Below are positions 49,016 through 61,500 of a DNA stretch of 64,000 bases, piece by piece (position 1 is the stretch's first letter; every line of letters starts with the position of its first letter). The translations under genes were made by a program, and so were the position numbers. The notes below the pieces were generated by a model. That model saw only the letters and a program-made list of their open reading frames with translations, made no database searches and was not told where the DNA came from. Origin of the DNA: Larimichthys crocea (taxonomy: Eukaryota; Chordata; Actinopteri; Sciaenidae). The DNA lies in contig NC_040025.1 in assembly GCF_000972845.2 (NCBI RefSeq), positions 17,796,126-17,860,125 of the forward strand. The letters run 5' to 3'.

Positions 49016-50474
49016 AATAGAAAATGTTTTTATATCCCCATCTGGGCCTGGATAAATACACAGTTTAATAAGCAAACCTGTACCAGTCCTCATCCTCTGG
49101 GCACCATAGATATGAATGTACAAAATGTCATGGCAATCCAGTTAATAGTTATCACAATATTTGACTAAAAGGTCCTCTGCGTAAAAGTCAAGAGATCACC
49201 AGAGTCAGTGGTTTCTTCATCTTGGGACCATGGATGTCTGTACAAGTATGGCAATTCTTTTAATAGTTGTGAAAAATATTTCAGTTTCATGGCAGACAGA
49301 CCTCTACAGTCTGCCATGAGCATGGCTAAAAAACATTGTCTCAAAAAGTCCTTAATCTCATATTATACTCACAAATAACATTCATAATCACATTAAAACA
49401 AAAACACAACCTCCTTGGCAGAGGCAGTTGTTTGTTTTTGGATCATTTTCCTATCCTACATCAACACGTTGAAATGTAGCTTCCAAAATTGTGAGAAAAT
49501 GATCTGCTACCCTTGATGGCACATCTCATTGACTTTTATCTTTATTTTTACTTTTGTTTTTCTGCTTCTCGTATTCATGTTTTTTTGTTTTTTTTGAAAC
49601 ACTTTCTGTCTGACGCAGCATGCTGCCCTCTCCGAGTACCGTCCCATCTTGCCCAACAGGCCTCAAACACACTCCTTCACCTCCATGGCCGACGTGAAGC
49701 TAACACTCATCCCCATTATCTTCATCGCCCTGCGCATTTGGAGCACAGTGCGCTTCATACTGCTGCTAGCTGACTCTTCAGCCAGGCAGCACCCAGTGCT
49801 GGTCACTCTGCATGTAAGTTTCTTTTAAACCAGTGCAATCTACAGTTTACTGCTCCTGCTTAATGCTGCTTCATTTAGATTGTGTGGATACTTGGGGTTG
49901 TATGTGCGTGCTATCATTAGCTGTTAAACTTAAATGTGATCATGTGATTAATGCTGACACACCTATGAATCATCACACATTCATTATGAAGGGGTTCCTA
50001 TTTTTTGAATAGTAGTGGAGTAGCTTTCAAAATAAAATAAAAAATAAAACCTTTTATAATGCCATCCATTCCTGGACAGTTTTATTGCATTATATTGTCA
50101 AGTGAAACAAATATTTTAGTCAAATAAAAATATTAAATGTCCGCTAGTGAAAGTGATCACTCATAATTAGATGTTATGTCTATGAGATAATAATATAAAG
50201 AGTTTTGTAACAATATCAACACATTTAAAGACATTTTATTTAATCTATTACTGCCACACTCCATTTATATGCTTTTGTTTGAACCCAACAGGGAATTGGC
50301 AACACCTCGCAGGGAGCAGCCAACTGCATCATGTTTGTATTATTAACCCAACCAATCCGCGCACGTCTCTGCACAACGCTCTGCTGCTGCTGCTGCTCCA
50401 AGTGTCGAGCAGAGGGGCAGCACTCACAAAACAACCCTCATAGACCACTGGAGGGACAGGACGCCTCCACATAG
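45398..50474 (+). CDS. gpr157: G-protein-coupled receptor 157
   Basis: Seven-helix receptor related to the cAMP-receptor/secretin-like group. In mammals it sits in the primary cilia of neural progenitors and signals through Gq. Four exons: 45398-45774, 48073-48286, 49619-49813 and 50292-50474. They join in phase to give 322 residues, close to human (335). Start context GCGAACGATGG is good. The N-terminus MANGNQTVVYV has an N-glycosylation site (NQT). TM1 is VVVLFTCALSFLGSSLIILT; TM2 follows TPRKLLVYLSVSDWLSA, and the chain includes TSSFFWTVAIAVYLYVFIVR. Cys residues suited to the conserved disulfide occur at DSVDCVVQ and GWCWVR. The C-terminal tail contains CCCCCSKC, five Cys codons from a TGC run, which may be palmitoylated. 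A possible AATAAA lies at 51335. Introns 1 and 2 hold repeats. Confidence 0.96.
47629..47683. repeat. (CA)n microsatellite in gpr157 intron 1
   Basis: About 27 uninterrupted CA units. Confidence 0.95.
48411..48842. mobile_element. MITE-like inverted-repeat transposon, copy 2
   Basis: Long terminal inverted repeats are readable. The left end has TTAATTAGGTACACTTGTAC, then AACAACTCTGCCATAG. The right end, complemented, has TTCATTAGGTACACTTGTAC, then AACAACTCTGCCATAA. About 55 bases pair with scattered mismatches. The interior has no gene and matches the element at 8.5 kb (GACAGTGTCARCAAAAA, then CTGAAACAT). It sits in intron 2 of gpr157, 124 bases after the exon. Confidence 0.8.
48950..49012. 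repeat. (GT)n microsatellite in gpr157 intron 2
   Basis: About 31 uninterrupted GT units, the longest in the window. Confidence 0.95.
49110..49290. repeat. Teleost interspersed repeat
   Basis: Contains GTCATGGCAATCCAGTTAAT, GGGACCATGGATGTCTGTAC and GGCAATTCTTTTAATAGTTG. These match the wording of a repeat frequent in fish (CATGGCAATCCATCCAATAG). The phrase occurs twice here, so two copies may lie in tandem. Class unknown. Confidence 0.45.
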
Positions 50475-52480
50475 AGAGCAGAAGAAGACAGCACCAGTCG
50501 AGTCCGGACTGATAGAGGATACTAGATTCTGTGTATGTGAAACTTGACACAGGGTGGAGGTCTGTTGTACACTGTGAAAAACAGTTTAGCAGCTTTATTT
50601 ATCATGTAGCGTGTGGATACACTCACACTGAGGTTATCACTGTGAAATGAATATTCAGATTTCATCTTGTTCCGCTGAGTATTCGGGTGTTGTACTGATG
50701 GGGAAGTGTTTGTTAAGGTAATAATTATCACGACACAAACACAACTGTACATTTGTTTCCGCTTTTTATTGTTACTTTTACAGAACATTCACACAAAGTG
50801 TTCTCACACACAAATTTTGATCTTTTGACTATCAAAGTCTGTCGACTGTGGTCATCTTGAGTTCATGGAAGAGAAAAAGTATCAAAACGTCTGTAGAAAC
50901 TTCTCATATAAGTCCTGCACTATAGTCCTCTGGTACTTCTCTTCATTTGATCTATATGCTTAGTCACTGTTTTGCTATAATATGGCTGACCACAATGCTG
51001 CTTTCAGAGCTTAGAGGAAGGAAATGGCGCAACATGGAAGTACATTTTGTCATATTTAGGTGAATGATCAAGTCTTCGTGACAGTTATTCATGGATGACT
51101 GATGTAGAGGAAAATTATGCTGCACGTATTATGTGAAAAGTTTCTATGAATTACACTTTTGAATACACTTTTTTTGTCACGTTTAGAAACATTTCCTTTC
51201 AAGCAAGATACTGAAAAGTGTTTTTTTATTATTATTATTTGGGTAGATTATCATTTTGTAATATAAAATACATTTCCAGTGTATGTATGTGTGTTTGAGT
51301 GCAAGAAAATAGTTTGACCATCTCTTTAAAATATAATAAATTGAGATATAGACACAATTTTCTCTCTGTTTAATTTGCCTAAATACATCTACCAGTGTTA
51401 TATTAAATTATAAAACATTTTCCTGTCCCATGATGCTCATAACAAATATTAATTCCCTCGATGTCTTACCTTACTTACCTTCATAGTTGCAACATTTTTC
51501 AGACAGCAAATCAGCATTTGACACCTCACCAAAATTATCCTTACATCATTACGGCCATTGTGGTCAGGATGTGTGACCTGATCATCATCACATGTCATCC
51601 TTCCTCCTTGAAACCCAAGCTTCACTTCTCCTTTAACCCCTGCTGTTGTTGGCTCCTGTTTGTCCGACTCAGCTACAGGCCTGAATGCATACCAACAAGC
51701 AGTATGAACCCACTGAACCTCACATGACCAACCCTAGTTTACAATGCTACTTCCTATAGTTCCTTCAGCTCTTTAAAATATTGTTTAAAGATCTACCGAG
51801 TCTTAATGAGCCTGCCACAAACCCAATGAGCTACATACAAACAAGATTCATTACTATGGTGATTGTTGGGGAAGGTGAGGAAGGAGAAATTCCTCCATGT
51901 TGACAGCCAATTTTCTCTTATCCTCAAGTGATTATTGTTTGACTCTCACAAAGGGCAAGTGCTTATTTGGGGAGTCTTGTATGGTCTCTGTTGGTCTGTT
52001 TGATTAATTAGGCAATGCACAAGTTGTTGTAATGAGCCTTTATATCAGGTAAGACAGACGTTTTCAACAACACTGCGTTCTTATGAGGGCAGTTTGTTCT
52101 CATACATGATTTCCAGAACATTTTACTATTTATTCTGAAAATATTAAAAAACATAAATATTCAGTTTTCACAAGATAAATATGTTTCCATACAATCTAAT
52201 TTTATCTCCGGTCTAAATTAATGCGACACAGTGCAGAGTTCATTCTCTCAGGACCATCAGTAACAGTGGCAGTGCACTGGATACCTTGTCTGGGAAAATG
52301 GAGGAAGTGTATGCTGTTTATGCTGATGACATCCAAAACGAACCGGTGAACAGTTTTTTTGTCCTTGAGGACTGACACTTACTGTATTTCCTGCAGGAAT
52401 TAATCCTTTGTGTGGGTTCTGAGATTTGGCTGACATTGAAGTAACTGGAGGCAGTGGAAACACTCAGGGAACGGGTTTCT

Positions 52481-52522
<42 letters not shown>

Positions 52523-53480
52523 CCCTCCGCTGGCTCTCTGCCCACTTAATTCATTAAGTTAAAGAGTACCAGAGGGCCATACTACACTGCATGGGGTGAC
52601 TATTCACCAGTCAAGTTAATGGAAGTCAGTTTTTGTTTTTTTCCACAGCACAGGCTGTTCATTTGGCTGTGTCAGTGGTTCTCACAGCCAATTCTCAAAA
52701 GCACTGTCCACCAAAGGTAATGTGCAATAGGTCAGAGCTGTGATAGGATATTTTAATTAGAAGTGGCAGAACAAATTTTATACATACACACAAACTCCTT
52801 AATGTCCAAGCTCACAGACAGGCAGGTAACAGGGTTCAGGATTCAGGTGCAGAGTTCATGATTCAGATGGTTGGAAAGCACAGGAATGAGTAGCACTGAA
52901 AACCTGGCAGGCAATGAGAGGAAATGATTTGATATGAATGCTGTAGGACTGTTAGGGCTGGATGAAAGCAGGAGCCTTAAGTCAGAGATTAGATTCAGAC
53001 CAACCAGGTGTTTATTTCACCCATATTGATAACAAGTTAACAATACAGAGATTTCTCCACATAAAATATTGTGAACCACGGGCACAATGTGGTCCTAACA
53101 GCAGCAGCTCATGCTTGAAACTGGCAGCCTTATATAGCCTGCTACTGGCAACGACATTACACGCTGCAATGAAATCATAGAAACCCTAATGAGCAGATAC
53201 ACTACTCAGCACTTCCTGGAACCTTTAAATCGGTGCTCAGTTACCCTGGGGACTGTCTTAGCCACCCTAGAGAGGAGACACAAAAGAGATGAATGACCTA
53301 ACCACAAACATTTGACTTCATAATATTGCACAGTCAAGCCAAAGAAGCTCATTTTTTGGGTTTAAATTTACTTCAATGAGCTTATTATGTTACTGTAGCC
53401 AAACTGAATGCATGTTTGTCTCACAGGGCCATCCTAAAATTGCTCCCAGCTAAGAGACAGCACAAGATCTACAAAACACA
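50475..53480. other. Spacer between gpr157 and the slc2a5 region
   Basis: The first part, to about 51.4 kb, is probably gpr157 3' UTR. The rest has no recognised gene. A (CT)n run lies at 52482-52516. The short open frames show no family resemblance. Confidence 0.5.
52482..52516. repeat. (CT)n microsatellite
   Basis: About 17 CT units. Confidence 0.93.
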
Positions 53481-53489
53481 CATTGTTAA

Positions 53490-53760
53490 TACATACATAA
53501 ATTTTCTGTAACCGCTTATCCTAGACAAGGTTTCAGGGGGCTGAAGCCTAAGCCTATCCCAGCTGACTTAGGATGAGAGTTGGGGTGCACCCTGAAGTTG
53601 CCAACTCATCACAGGTCACATAAAGACAAACAACCATTTCGACTCCCATTCACACCTACAACACTTAAGAGTCACAAATTAACATATAGAGTGCATGTCT
53701 TTGGAGTGCAGAAAGAAGTGAGGGAGTGAGGTGACAGGTGGGAACGTCTGAGGACATATG
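53490..53760 (-). repeat. Fish LINE/SINE 3' tail, minus-strand copy
   Basis: Begins with ACCGCTTATCCTAGACAAGG and continues through GCCTATCCCAGCTGACTTAG and GGGGTGCACCCTGAAGTTGC to CAAACAACCATTTCGACTCC. On the minus strand this is the familiar fish tail with 'CAGCTGGGATAGGC' and 'GGATAAGCGGT', shared by L2-type LINEs and dependent SINEs. A second copy, plus strand, lies at 58.7 kb. Confidence 0.7.
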
Positions 53761-54039
53761 GTGGACAGCTAGAGGATGTCATAGGGGTCTTGGGGAGGTG
53801 GAAATGTGGCTGAGCTTGTTCGTCAAATCAAACACTGCATGCTGTGACTTCACTGCCATCTCACTCTGTATTGAACTGGATTAAAAACACTTTTCATGAA
53901 ACTTTTTGGTGGACATAAAGTGTTTTATTTATAGTCTGTATTATCTTATTTTATTCTATATGCTGCACTACATATCTATCTGTTGAGTCTTACCATTCCT
54001 AATAAATATCCATTTTTAAGTTAACTATACCCTATATAT

Positions 54040-54640
54040 ATGAGACAGTCCAGCACATAGTAGCAGGGTGTAAGATGCTAGCTGGATCAGCGTACATGGA
54101 GAGGCAGAACCAAGTGGCTGGGATAGTATACAGCAACATCTGCAACCAGTATGGAATAGAAGTACCTAAATCCCGATGGGCCATACCACAGAAGGTGGCT
54201 GAGAACAACAGGGCCAAGGTGCTGTGGGACTTCAGCTTCCAGACTGACAAACAGGTCCTGGCTAACCAACCAGACATAGTGGTGGTGGACAAAGAGCAGA
54301 AGAGGGTAGTGGTGATAGATGTGGCGATCCCAGCTGACGCCAACATCAGGAAGAAGGAACATGAGAAACTTGAGAAGTATCAAGGGTTGAAAGAGCAGCT
54401 GGAACGGATGTGGAAGGTCAAGGGTTGTGTGGTCCCCATGGTAGTGGGGGCACTTGGGGCAGTAACCCCCAAACTGGGAGAGTGGCTCCAGCAAATCCCA
54501 GGAACAACATCTGAAGCCTCAGTCCAGAAGAGTGCAGTCCTAGGAACATCGAAGATACTGCGCAAAACCCTCAAACTCCCAAGCCTCTGGTAGAGGACCC
54601 GAGCTTGAGGATGACACAGAGATTTTTTTATATATACTTT
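54040..54640 (+). mobile_element. LINE 3' fragment with restriction-like endonuclease domain
   Basis: A frame open from about 54042 to the TAG at 54591-54593 begins ETVQHIVAGCKMLAGSAYME, a C/H-type zinc motif. After a linker comes NQPDIVVVDKEQKRVVVIDV followed by AIPADANIRKKE. The PD...(D)K...D pattern is the catalytic core of the restriction-like endonuclease found at the C-terminus of R2/R4/NeSL-type LINEs. The end of the frame is KTLKLPSLW. Reverse transcriptase is absent, so the copy is 5' truncated. The open frame of more than 180 codons suggests a fairly recent insertion. No long target duplication was found. Confidence 0.75.
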
Positions 54641-54986
54641 TGTGACATTTTGCTCTGAGCATAAAAAGTCCTGACTTCTAATTATTCATCTTTCCTGCCA
54701 ACATTATCTACTATATATAGACACATGTTTGCCTTGTGTTTTTGCACTGAGGCAAATAATACCCAGTTTTAAGAGCAAACAGCCTCAGGGCCGCCGTATT
54801 GACAAACAGACTCGACTCTATAGATAAGAGGCGATGCAGCATGTGACAAATTAAAGACAAAGCTAACATGAAGAGAGATTTGAGAGAGATTTCTGCAGAA
54901 AATGAGTCTAGTCAGTAATCAGTGTGAGATGAGCTGTCTTCAGACAAATCCTTCAATTTGTACAAGGATCCAGGAGCATCGTGTCA

Positions 54987-55459
54987 TCAGTTTGTAATGA
55001 CACATCTTCCATAATCCAGCCTGCAGGTGGATAAGCAATGAAGACGCTCATGTGGTATTATCATTTTGATGATAACATTACGGCAGCCTATAATGACAGC
55101 TGCAGATTCCATCAAATGGACCAATTTAGTTGAAGTTGCAGCGCAATCAAAGCACCAGATATCAACATTCAGCCCAGGGCAGCGTTTAATAGTATCTTGA
55201 ATGTACTGCATACAAAACTTCTTGAAGCTGAGAGCAGAGTCAGCAACATGAAAACGATAAGTGAAGCCAAGCTGTAAACCGCTGATATGCTCTGTGATCT
55301 CATGTCCAAAGTGCAGGCAGAATCGAGTGCTGCAGTAATGACAAAGTGTGCTGTCATTATTGCTGAAAGTGAATCCAAGCACAGCTATGGCAGTGACAGA
55401 GGAATCGGGGAAATCTGTGGAGAGGAAGGGCGTGAGTTTCACATCAATGTATGATTTGT
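54987..55459 (-). CDS. Unidentified coding exon, antisense in the slc2a5 5' intron
   Basis: I do not recognise the family. A minus-strand frame runs from an acceptor-like TTTGCACACAG (exon from 55459) to a TGA at 54987-54989, with no stop for about 157 codons. It opens SYIDVKLTPFLSTDFPDSSV and includes STLCHYCSTRFCLHFGHEI, YIQDTIKRCPGLNVDIWCF and RLDYGRCVITN at the end. Nine or more Cys residues are scattered; there is no signal peptide or membrane helix. Codon use looks coding-like. It could be the last exon of a gene whose other exons lie elsewhere, a retro-inserted fragment, or chance. It ends 65 bases short of the first visible slc2a5 exon on the other strand. Confidence 0.35.
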
Positions 55460-55524
55460 CTGTGTGCAAATAGTGTGATAAGCCTGATCAATGATGTTTA
55501 TGTTGTAATGTCCCCTCCTGACAG

Positions 55525-58500
55525 AGATTGACTGTGGTCCTTGCATTGGCAACACTCATATCTGCATTTGGTTCATCATTCCAGTATGGTTATAATGTGG
55601 CTGTGATCAACTCTCCATCACCGGTAACCCAAGCAAAGAACTGCGATATAGAGGCCAGTGTCACCTATATGATAATGTGCTTTTTCTCAGTGTTGTCCTC
55701 TCTCTTTAGTTCATGCAGCAGTTTTATAATACCACCTACCTGGAGCGTTACGGCAGACCAATGGAGGGCAACTTCCTAACTCTGCTGTGGTCTCTCTCTG
55801 TGTCCATGTACCCGTTAGGAGGCTTTTTCGGCTCTCTGATGGTGGCTCCTCTGGTCAACAAACTAGGGAGGTAATATCACCTGTTAGGCTTGATCTAAGA
55901 GTGGATCTGTCACATTAAAACATAATACTTGTCCAATGTGACTTTAAATGACAGGAAAGGCACCCTCCTCTTTAACAACATCTTCTCCATCGTCCCAGCT
56001 GTGATGATGGGAGTCAGTGAGATTGCCAAGTCCTACGAGATCATCATTGTGTCTCGGTTTATAGTGGGCATCTGTGCAGGTCAGGTATGTTCAACTGTTC
56101 ATGTAATCAAGAGAGACAAGCTATTTTAAGTTGTCTTTTCTCGTCTGCAGGTCTCTCATCCAATGTGGTGCCCATGTATTTGGGAGAACTCTCTCCAAAA
56201 AACCTGAGGGGAGCTCTTGGCATCGTACCACAGCTTTTCATCACCATTGGCATCCTCTGTGCACAAGTGCTGGGCATCAGAAACATACTGGGCAACAGCA
56301 CGGGTAAATGTTAGACATCTGCCATCGATTAGATTCTGAAGCACGTCCTCGACAGCTGATTTTGGTATAATGGTAATTGTCCCCACTGTGTTCAGGTTGG
56401 CCCCTCATGCTGGGTTTGACTGGCATTCCTGCCCTGATTGAGCTCATGCTGCTGCCCTTCTTCCCAGAGAGCCCCAGGTATATGCTCATCCAGAGAGGAG
56501 ATGAGAAGACAGCAAAAAAAGGTACGAAAACACAAAAACTGATTCACATGGCTGAGAGCTAGTGAATAAAAACTAGATATTATGGTGTGTTGTGTGTGTC
56601 CCCCTCAGCACTACAGCGTCTGCGTGGCTGGGACGACGTGGATGCAGAGCTGTCAGAGATGCGACTGGAGAATCTGTCGGAGAGGGCAGAAGGTCACCTG
56701 TCTGTGCTTAGCCTGCTGTCCCAGCGCTCCCTTCGATGGCAGCTAGTCTCCATCATCATCATGAACATGGGCCAGCAACTGTCGGGGGTCAACGCGGTGA
56801 GTCATGCCTGTCCTTGTCCTTGTTCCTGACCCACTGATGCACACACTGACTCAGTTTCAGACATAACAGTGGATTAGGATGCAACGTTTAAACAACTTGC
56901 CTTTGAATCATGAGGATAAAGCATTAGGATGCTGATGCATACTTCTTCTTTTTTTTAACTCTGTTCTCCAATTTTAATGCACTTCTCTCTCCCTACTCAG
57001 ATCTACTATTATGCAGACAGTATATATGCCACTGCAGGAGTCAAGCAGAATGATATCCAGTATGTCACTGTGGGAACAGGTGCAGTGAATGTCTTCATGA
57101 CCATAGCTGCTGTAGGTATCCTGTGGAGTTTAGATTTGTACAATATTTTATCAGCTAAAGAGAGGAGGAGCTGAAGTCAACAGTCAGTTGTTTGATCATG
57201 TCAGCAGGAGGCTCTGCTTCTTAACAGCAAATTTGTTTTATCAGGTCTTCATTGTGGAGGCCTCGGGGCGACGGCTGCTCCTCCTCTGTGGTTTTGGGAT
57301 TTGCTGTGCAGCTTGTGTGCTGCTTACTGTCGCTCTCAACTTCCAGGTATTTTTTTGAAAGCTTCAGTGTGATCACACACCCTCAACATGTTACTCTGCT
57401 GCTCTCTAGTGGTTCAGTATACAAACAAATGATCTGAGGGATGTCACGTTCTCAGCCTTGGACCTTGAGTCCAGGACATTTGTGACTGAGTCATAGGTTA
57501 TTATAAATTAATTATCTGTTTATTTGCAGTAATGTTGCTCTAAATCTCACAAGAGATGCTGGCTGCAGACCTCCACTGTCAGGCCCGGAAATTAACGGGA
57601 TATATTTCAAAATAAAACTGCAGACCTCCACTGTCAGGCCCGGAAATGCAAGGGATACATTTCAAAATAAAATATCGCGAATTCGTGAATGCATTTCCGG
57701 TTGAATCGTTTTCCTCACAAATGAATTAATTAGTAAACAATGACATAAAATCTTTCAGTTCCCGGTCTATTGTATATATTGTTTTTATAGTAAACTTTTG
57801 TTTGGTCAGTGCACATTTTCTCTTAAGCTATTACTCATATTCATAAGCCAACATCTCATAAGATGTCCTAGGCCTATACATTTTATTGTGTACTATACAG
57901 AGTACTTCACTGCCTTTTCATTATCATTTAATTCTGACATTACTGCTCTTTTTCTATATATTTATTTAAATTAGTTTTTCTGTTGTATTATTCTGTATTT
58001 GTATTCTTAACCACCATAAATTTCATGTTTGGTTCTATGTCAATGCTAATTATATTCTTGTGCTGCTAGAACACCTAAGTACCACTAAATACTACCCTAA
58101 CTCGTGAAATCTACAGTATAATCCAAGTCAAATTATTAAGTGCAGCATTAGAAAAATACATACGTTGGTTTGGTGCTTACATAAGGAGTTATAACATTTA
58201 TAATCATCACTTTAAAAGTTACATACGTTGTTTTTGGTGCCTGTTTGTTTCCCAGATATATTAGTGCGTGTAGTGGGTGTATAAGAGACATTAACTTAAA
58301 GCGCTTTGTAGAAAGGCGCTTTATGAAGTTCAGTCCATTTCCTTTTATTAGTTTACGGGGCAGATTTGCCATTTCCAATATGGCGGACACGTTAACGTAA
58401 TGCAGCAACAGACCAACCTGCTCAATGAGGCGTCTATGTATATACGTCTATGAAAATGACCCTCTCAAAATGTCCTCTCCACCTCCCCACCCCGCAAAAA

Positions 58501-61500
58501 CCTCATCACCTCCGGGCCTGACAGTGGAGGTCTGCAGCCAGGTGCCTGGCACACTGTATTTAAAGTGAAACAATGACTATTGACCTTTAATTTTAAAATT
58601 ACATCCATATGGGTACTCTGACCAAAGACATGCATTTAGTAGATTAATTGGTGACTTCAAATTGCCCGTAGGTGTGAATGTGAATGGTTGTTTGTCTCTA
58701 TATCAGCCCTGTGATGACGTGGCAACTTGTCCAGGGTGTACCCCACCACTCGCCCAGTGGCAGCTGGGATAGGCTCCAGCCACAACCCTGATAAGAATAA
58801 GTGGTTACAGGAATGGATGGATAGATCCATATCTGGTGAACTGTGTAGGAATGTTGTAACTTTTAGGACTTAAGTCATCATATTAAATCAACAGACACCT
58901 GGTGATGATCTGCCAGGCGTGTACTTGTACCCTCAGTCTTTTCTTCAGACCATCAAGCTGACTGATTCAGTCAGTAGTAACAATGACCTAAGATCATAAA
59001 TACACAGGACACTAGGTAGTTTCTCTTTAAAGCCTTTGCTTAGGTTAGTGGCAGGAAGGGACCAAAAATACTCTTACGCTCTTTAAACAGAAGGTGAGCC
59101 AAGACAAAAATTCTAACAGGAACTATGAAGCATGTGCACAGACTAAATGAAGGAAGGGTCAAATACTCCCACAGCGTGATGAGCTAATTGAACAGGACTG
59201 ATTGGAGGCAGCTGCATGAGGCCCAGCTCACTTTCAAGGGGGGGTAGCTAGAGACCTCTGGTGGATCTGGAAGACAGCACATGGTGTTAGTGCCAGCAAG
59301 GATGGAAAGACTTTACCAGTGTCACATAAATGTTACTTGCTTGCCTCATCTGTACTCTATGTTGAGGATTACTGACCTGCTGCACTGGAGGATTAAGTGA
59401 CTATGAGTCACACAGGATAAACTTGAACGACCACAAACAACCAGAAAGGCTTCGTTCACCCACACAGCATTTTCTTATTTATTTCTAGTGGTGCATGCCG
59501 ATCTTGATCTTGGTCGAGCAGGCCTTGCCTGTGGTGCTCATAGCATTGAAAAAACTGTTGTACATGTTAAATAATTCTTTATAATATCAATTCTTTTTAA
59601 CTTTTATAATTTTGAAAAACAAATTTGGGTGTGTATGACTCAACACAGGGTGTGGTTGCATGATTCGCAGGAAGAACAAGTAAAGTAAAAGCAAAGTTTA
59701 TTTGGTTTTAAGGCAGAGGTCAGCAACATGCAAAGGAACAATACAGGAGACACAGCACAAGAAAACAGGACATGAAACTTTACGAGATGACGCAACAGAC
59801 AATCACAGAGCAGCACAATGACTAACGCTGCATTGACGTGACTTATGGATAGTAAAGATGAGAGAGATTCCCACAGGTATGTCACCCAGGCTGTTGTAGA
59901 ATTGATGAGTTGGTCATGTGAACATTTGAAAACCGTCATCAAAATATATGTCATCATATTCATTATCACTATCATTCATTTGTCAGTGTTTCTCAGATGT
60001 AACTTGGATGTTGACATGAACATAATTTACAAGTTTGAAACTTGCAATTACAAAATCACCATCATCTATGAAATGAGTACAGCACAAGGGAAAGGCATAT
60101 ATACTGTGGAGCTGATGAATGAATTGGGAACAGGTATGCAGGCTTTGGGTGTTAGTTGGGTTGTCCACTAATCAGATGATAGATGGTTCAATCTTTAGCA
60201 CCTTCAGTCTGCATGTTGAAATGTCCTTGGGCAAAATACCGAACACCAAATTGCACCATCGATGTGTGGATGGATGAGATACGTAGTGTTAAAGTGCCTT
60301 GAGTGGTCAGGAGATTAGAAAGGTGCTATATGAGTACAGACCATTTACCATTTTGCCATTTACTCACAGGCTCTGAGATGACAGAAGAGATCAATGAATG
60401 ACAGACTGACTCAAGAAAAAGGTTTATAAATGAGCCGTCTCCAATGACAGAGAGAACCATCCATTTAAAGCTGAAAGTCAGCACTTTATCCTCGTGGTCA
60501 CAGCTTCATTAAATTCCAGTGTGCTGGAGTCAAAACAGCAGCTACAATTTACTGTAATGTTTACGTATTATACATTTAGAGCTTGGTCTGGAAAATGAAA
60601 TGCTGACATGACATTACTGTTTGCTGGGGTCATGAGAACGTTGAGACACATAAACAGAGTCACCCACCACTAAAGTATTAGAAACAGTGGCCATTAGACA
60701 GAACCACAAACCAGTGCTGCCCCCCTTGTGTAACCCTGTAATCTCACCTGCATCCAACATCTTCAGAATAGCACAATTTAAAGAATAAACTACGGTAGGA
60801 ACATTAATAATCCACCCTTTAAAGTCTTTAAGACTTTATGTATTTGTTCTTGTTTAAAAACACCATGCTTGTGTTGACAGGAGACTGTGACGTGGATGCC
60901 GTACACCAGCATCGCCTGTGTCATCATCTACGTCATAGGACATGCCATAGGGCCCAGTAAGTCTAACCCCCGCCAGTAGTTATTTACACACACACTGATT
61001 ACAACAGGGTGCTCCATTAACTGAAGTGTTGTTTAGATGTGACCAGACATGTAATGATATATGTTGTAAATCTGAGACATGAGCATCCTCACTGTGACCC
61101 TGAAGAGTGATGATGTGTCTTGGGTTGTTTTGGTTGTGGTTGACCACATCTGTGCTCTCCAGGTCCCATTCCTTATGTGGTGACCACTGAGATGTTCAGG
61201 CAGTCGGCCAGACCTGCTGCCTTCATGGTCGCAGGCTCCGTCCACTGGCTGTCCAACTTCACTGTTGGCCTTGTCTTCCCCTTCCTAGAGGTCAGTTGCA
61301 CAATTTCTAAGAACTCTTACATTGAGGGTATAAAAGTTTATTATTGTGAAATTTAATTAGTCACAGATGTGCAAGTCACATCCTGATTGTGATATTATTT
61401 ATACTTGAACTATTCGTCTTAAGATTTGGTCCAACAAATCTTTGAATTCCTGAAAGCTGTTTGTGTTAAGTTGATTGAAAATGTAACATTTTAGACATAG

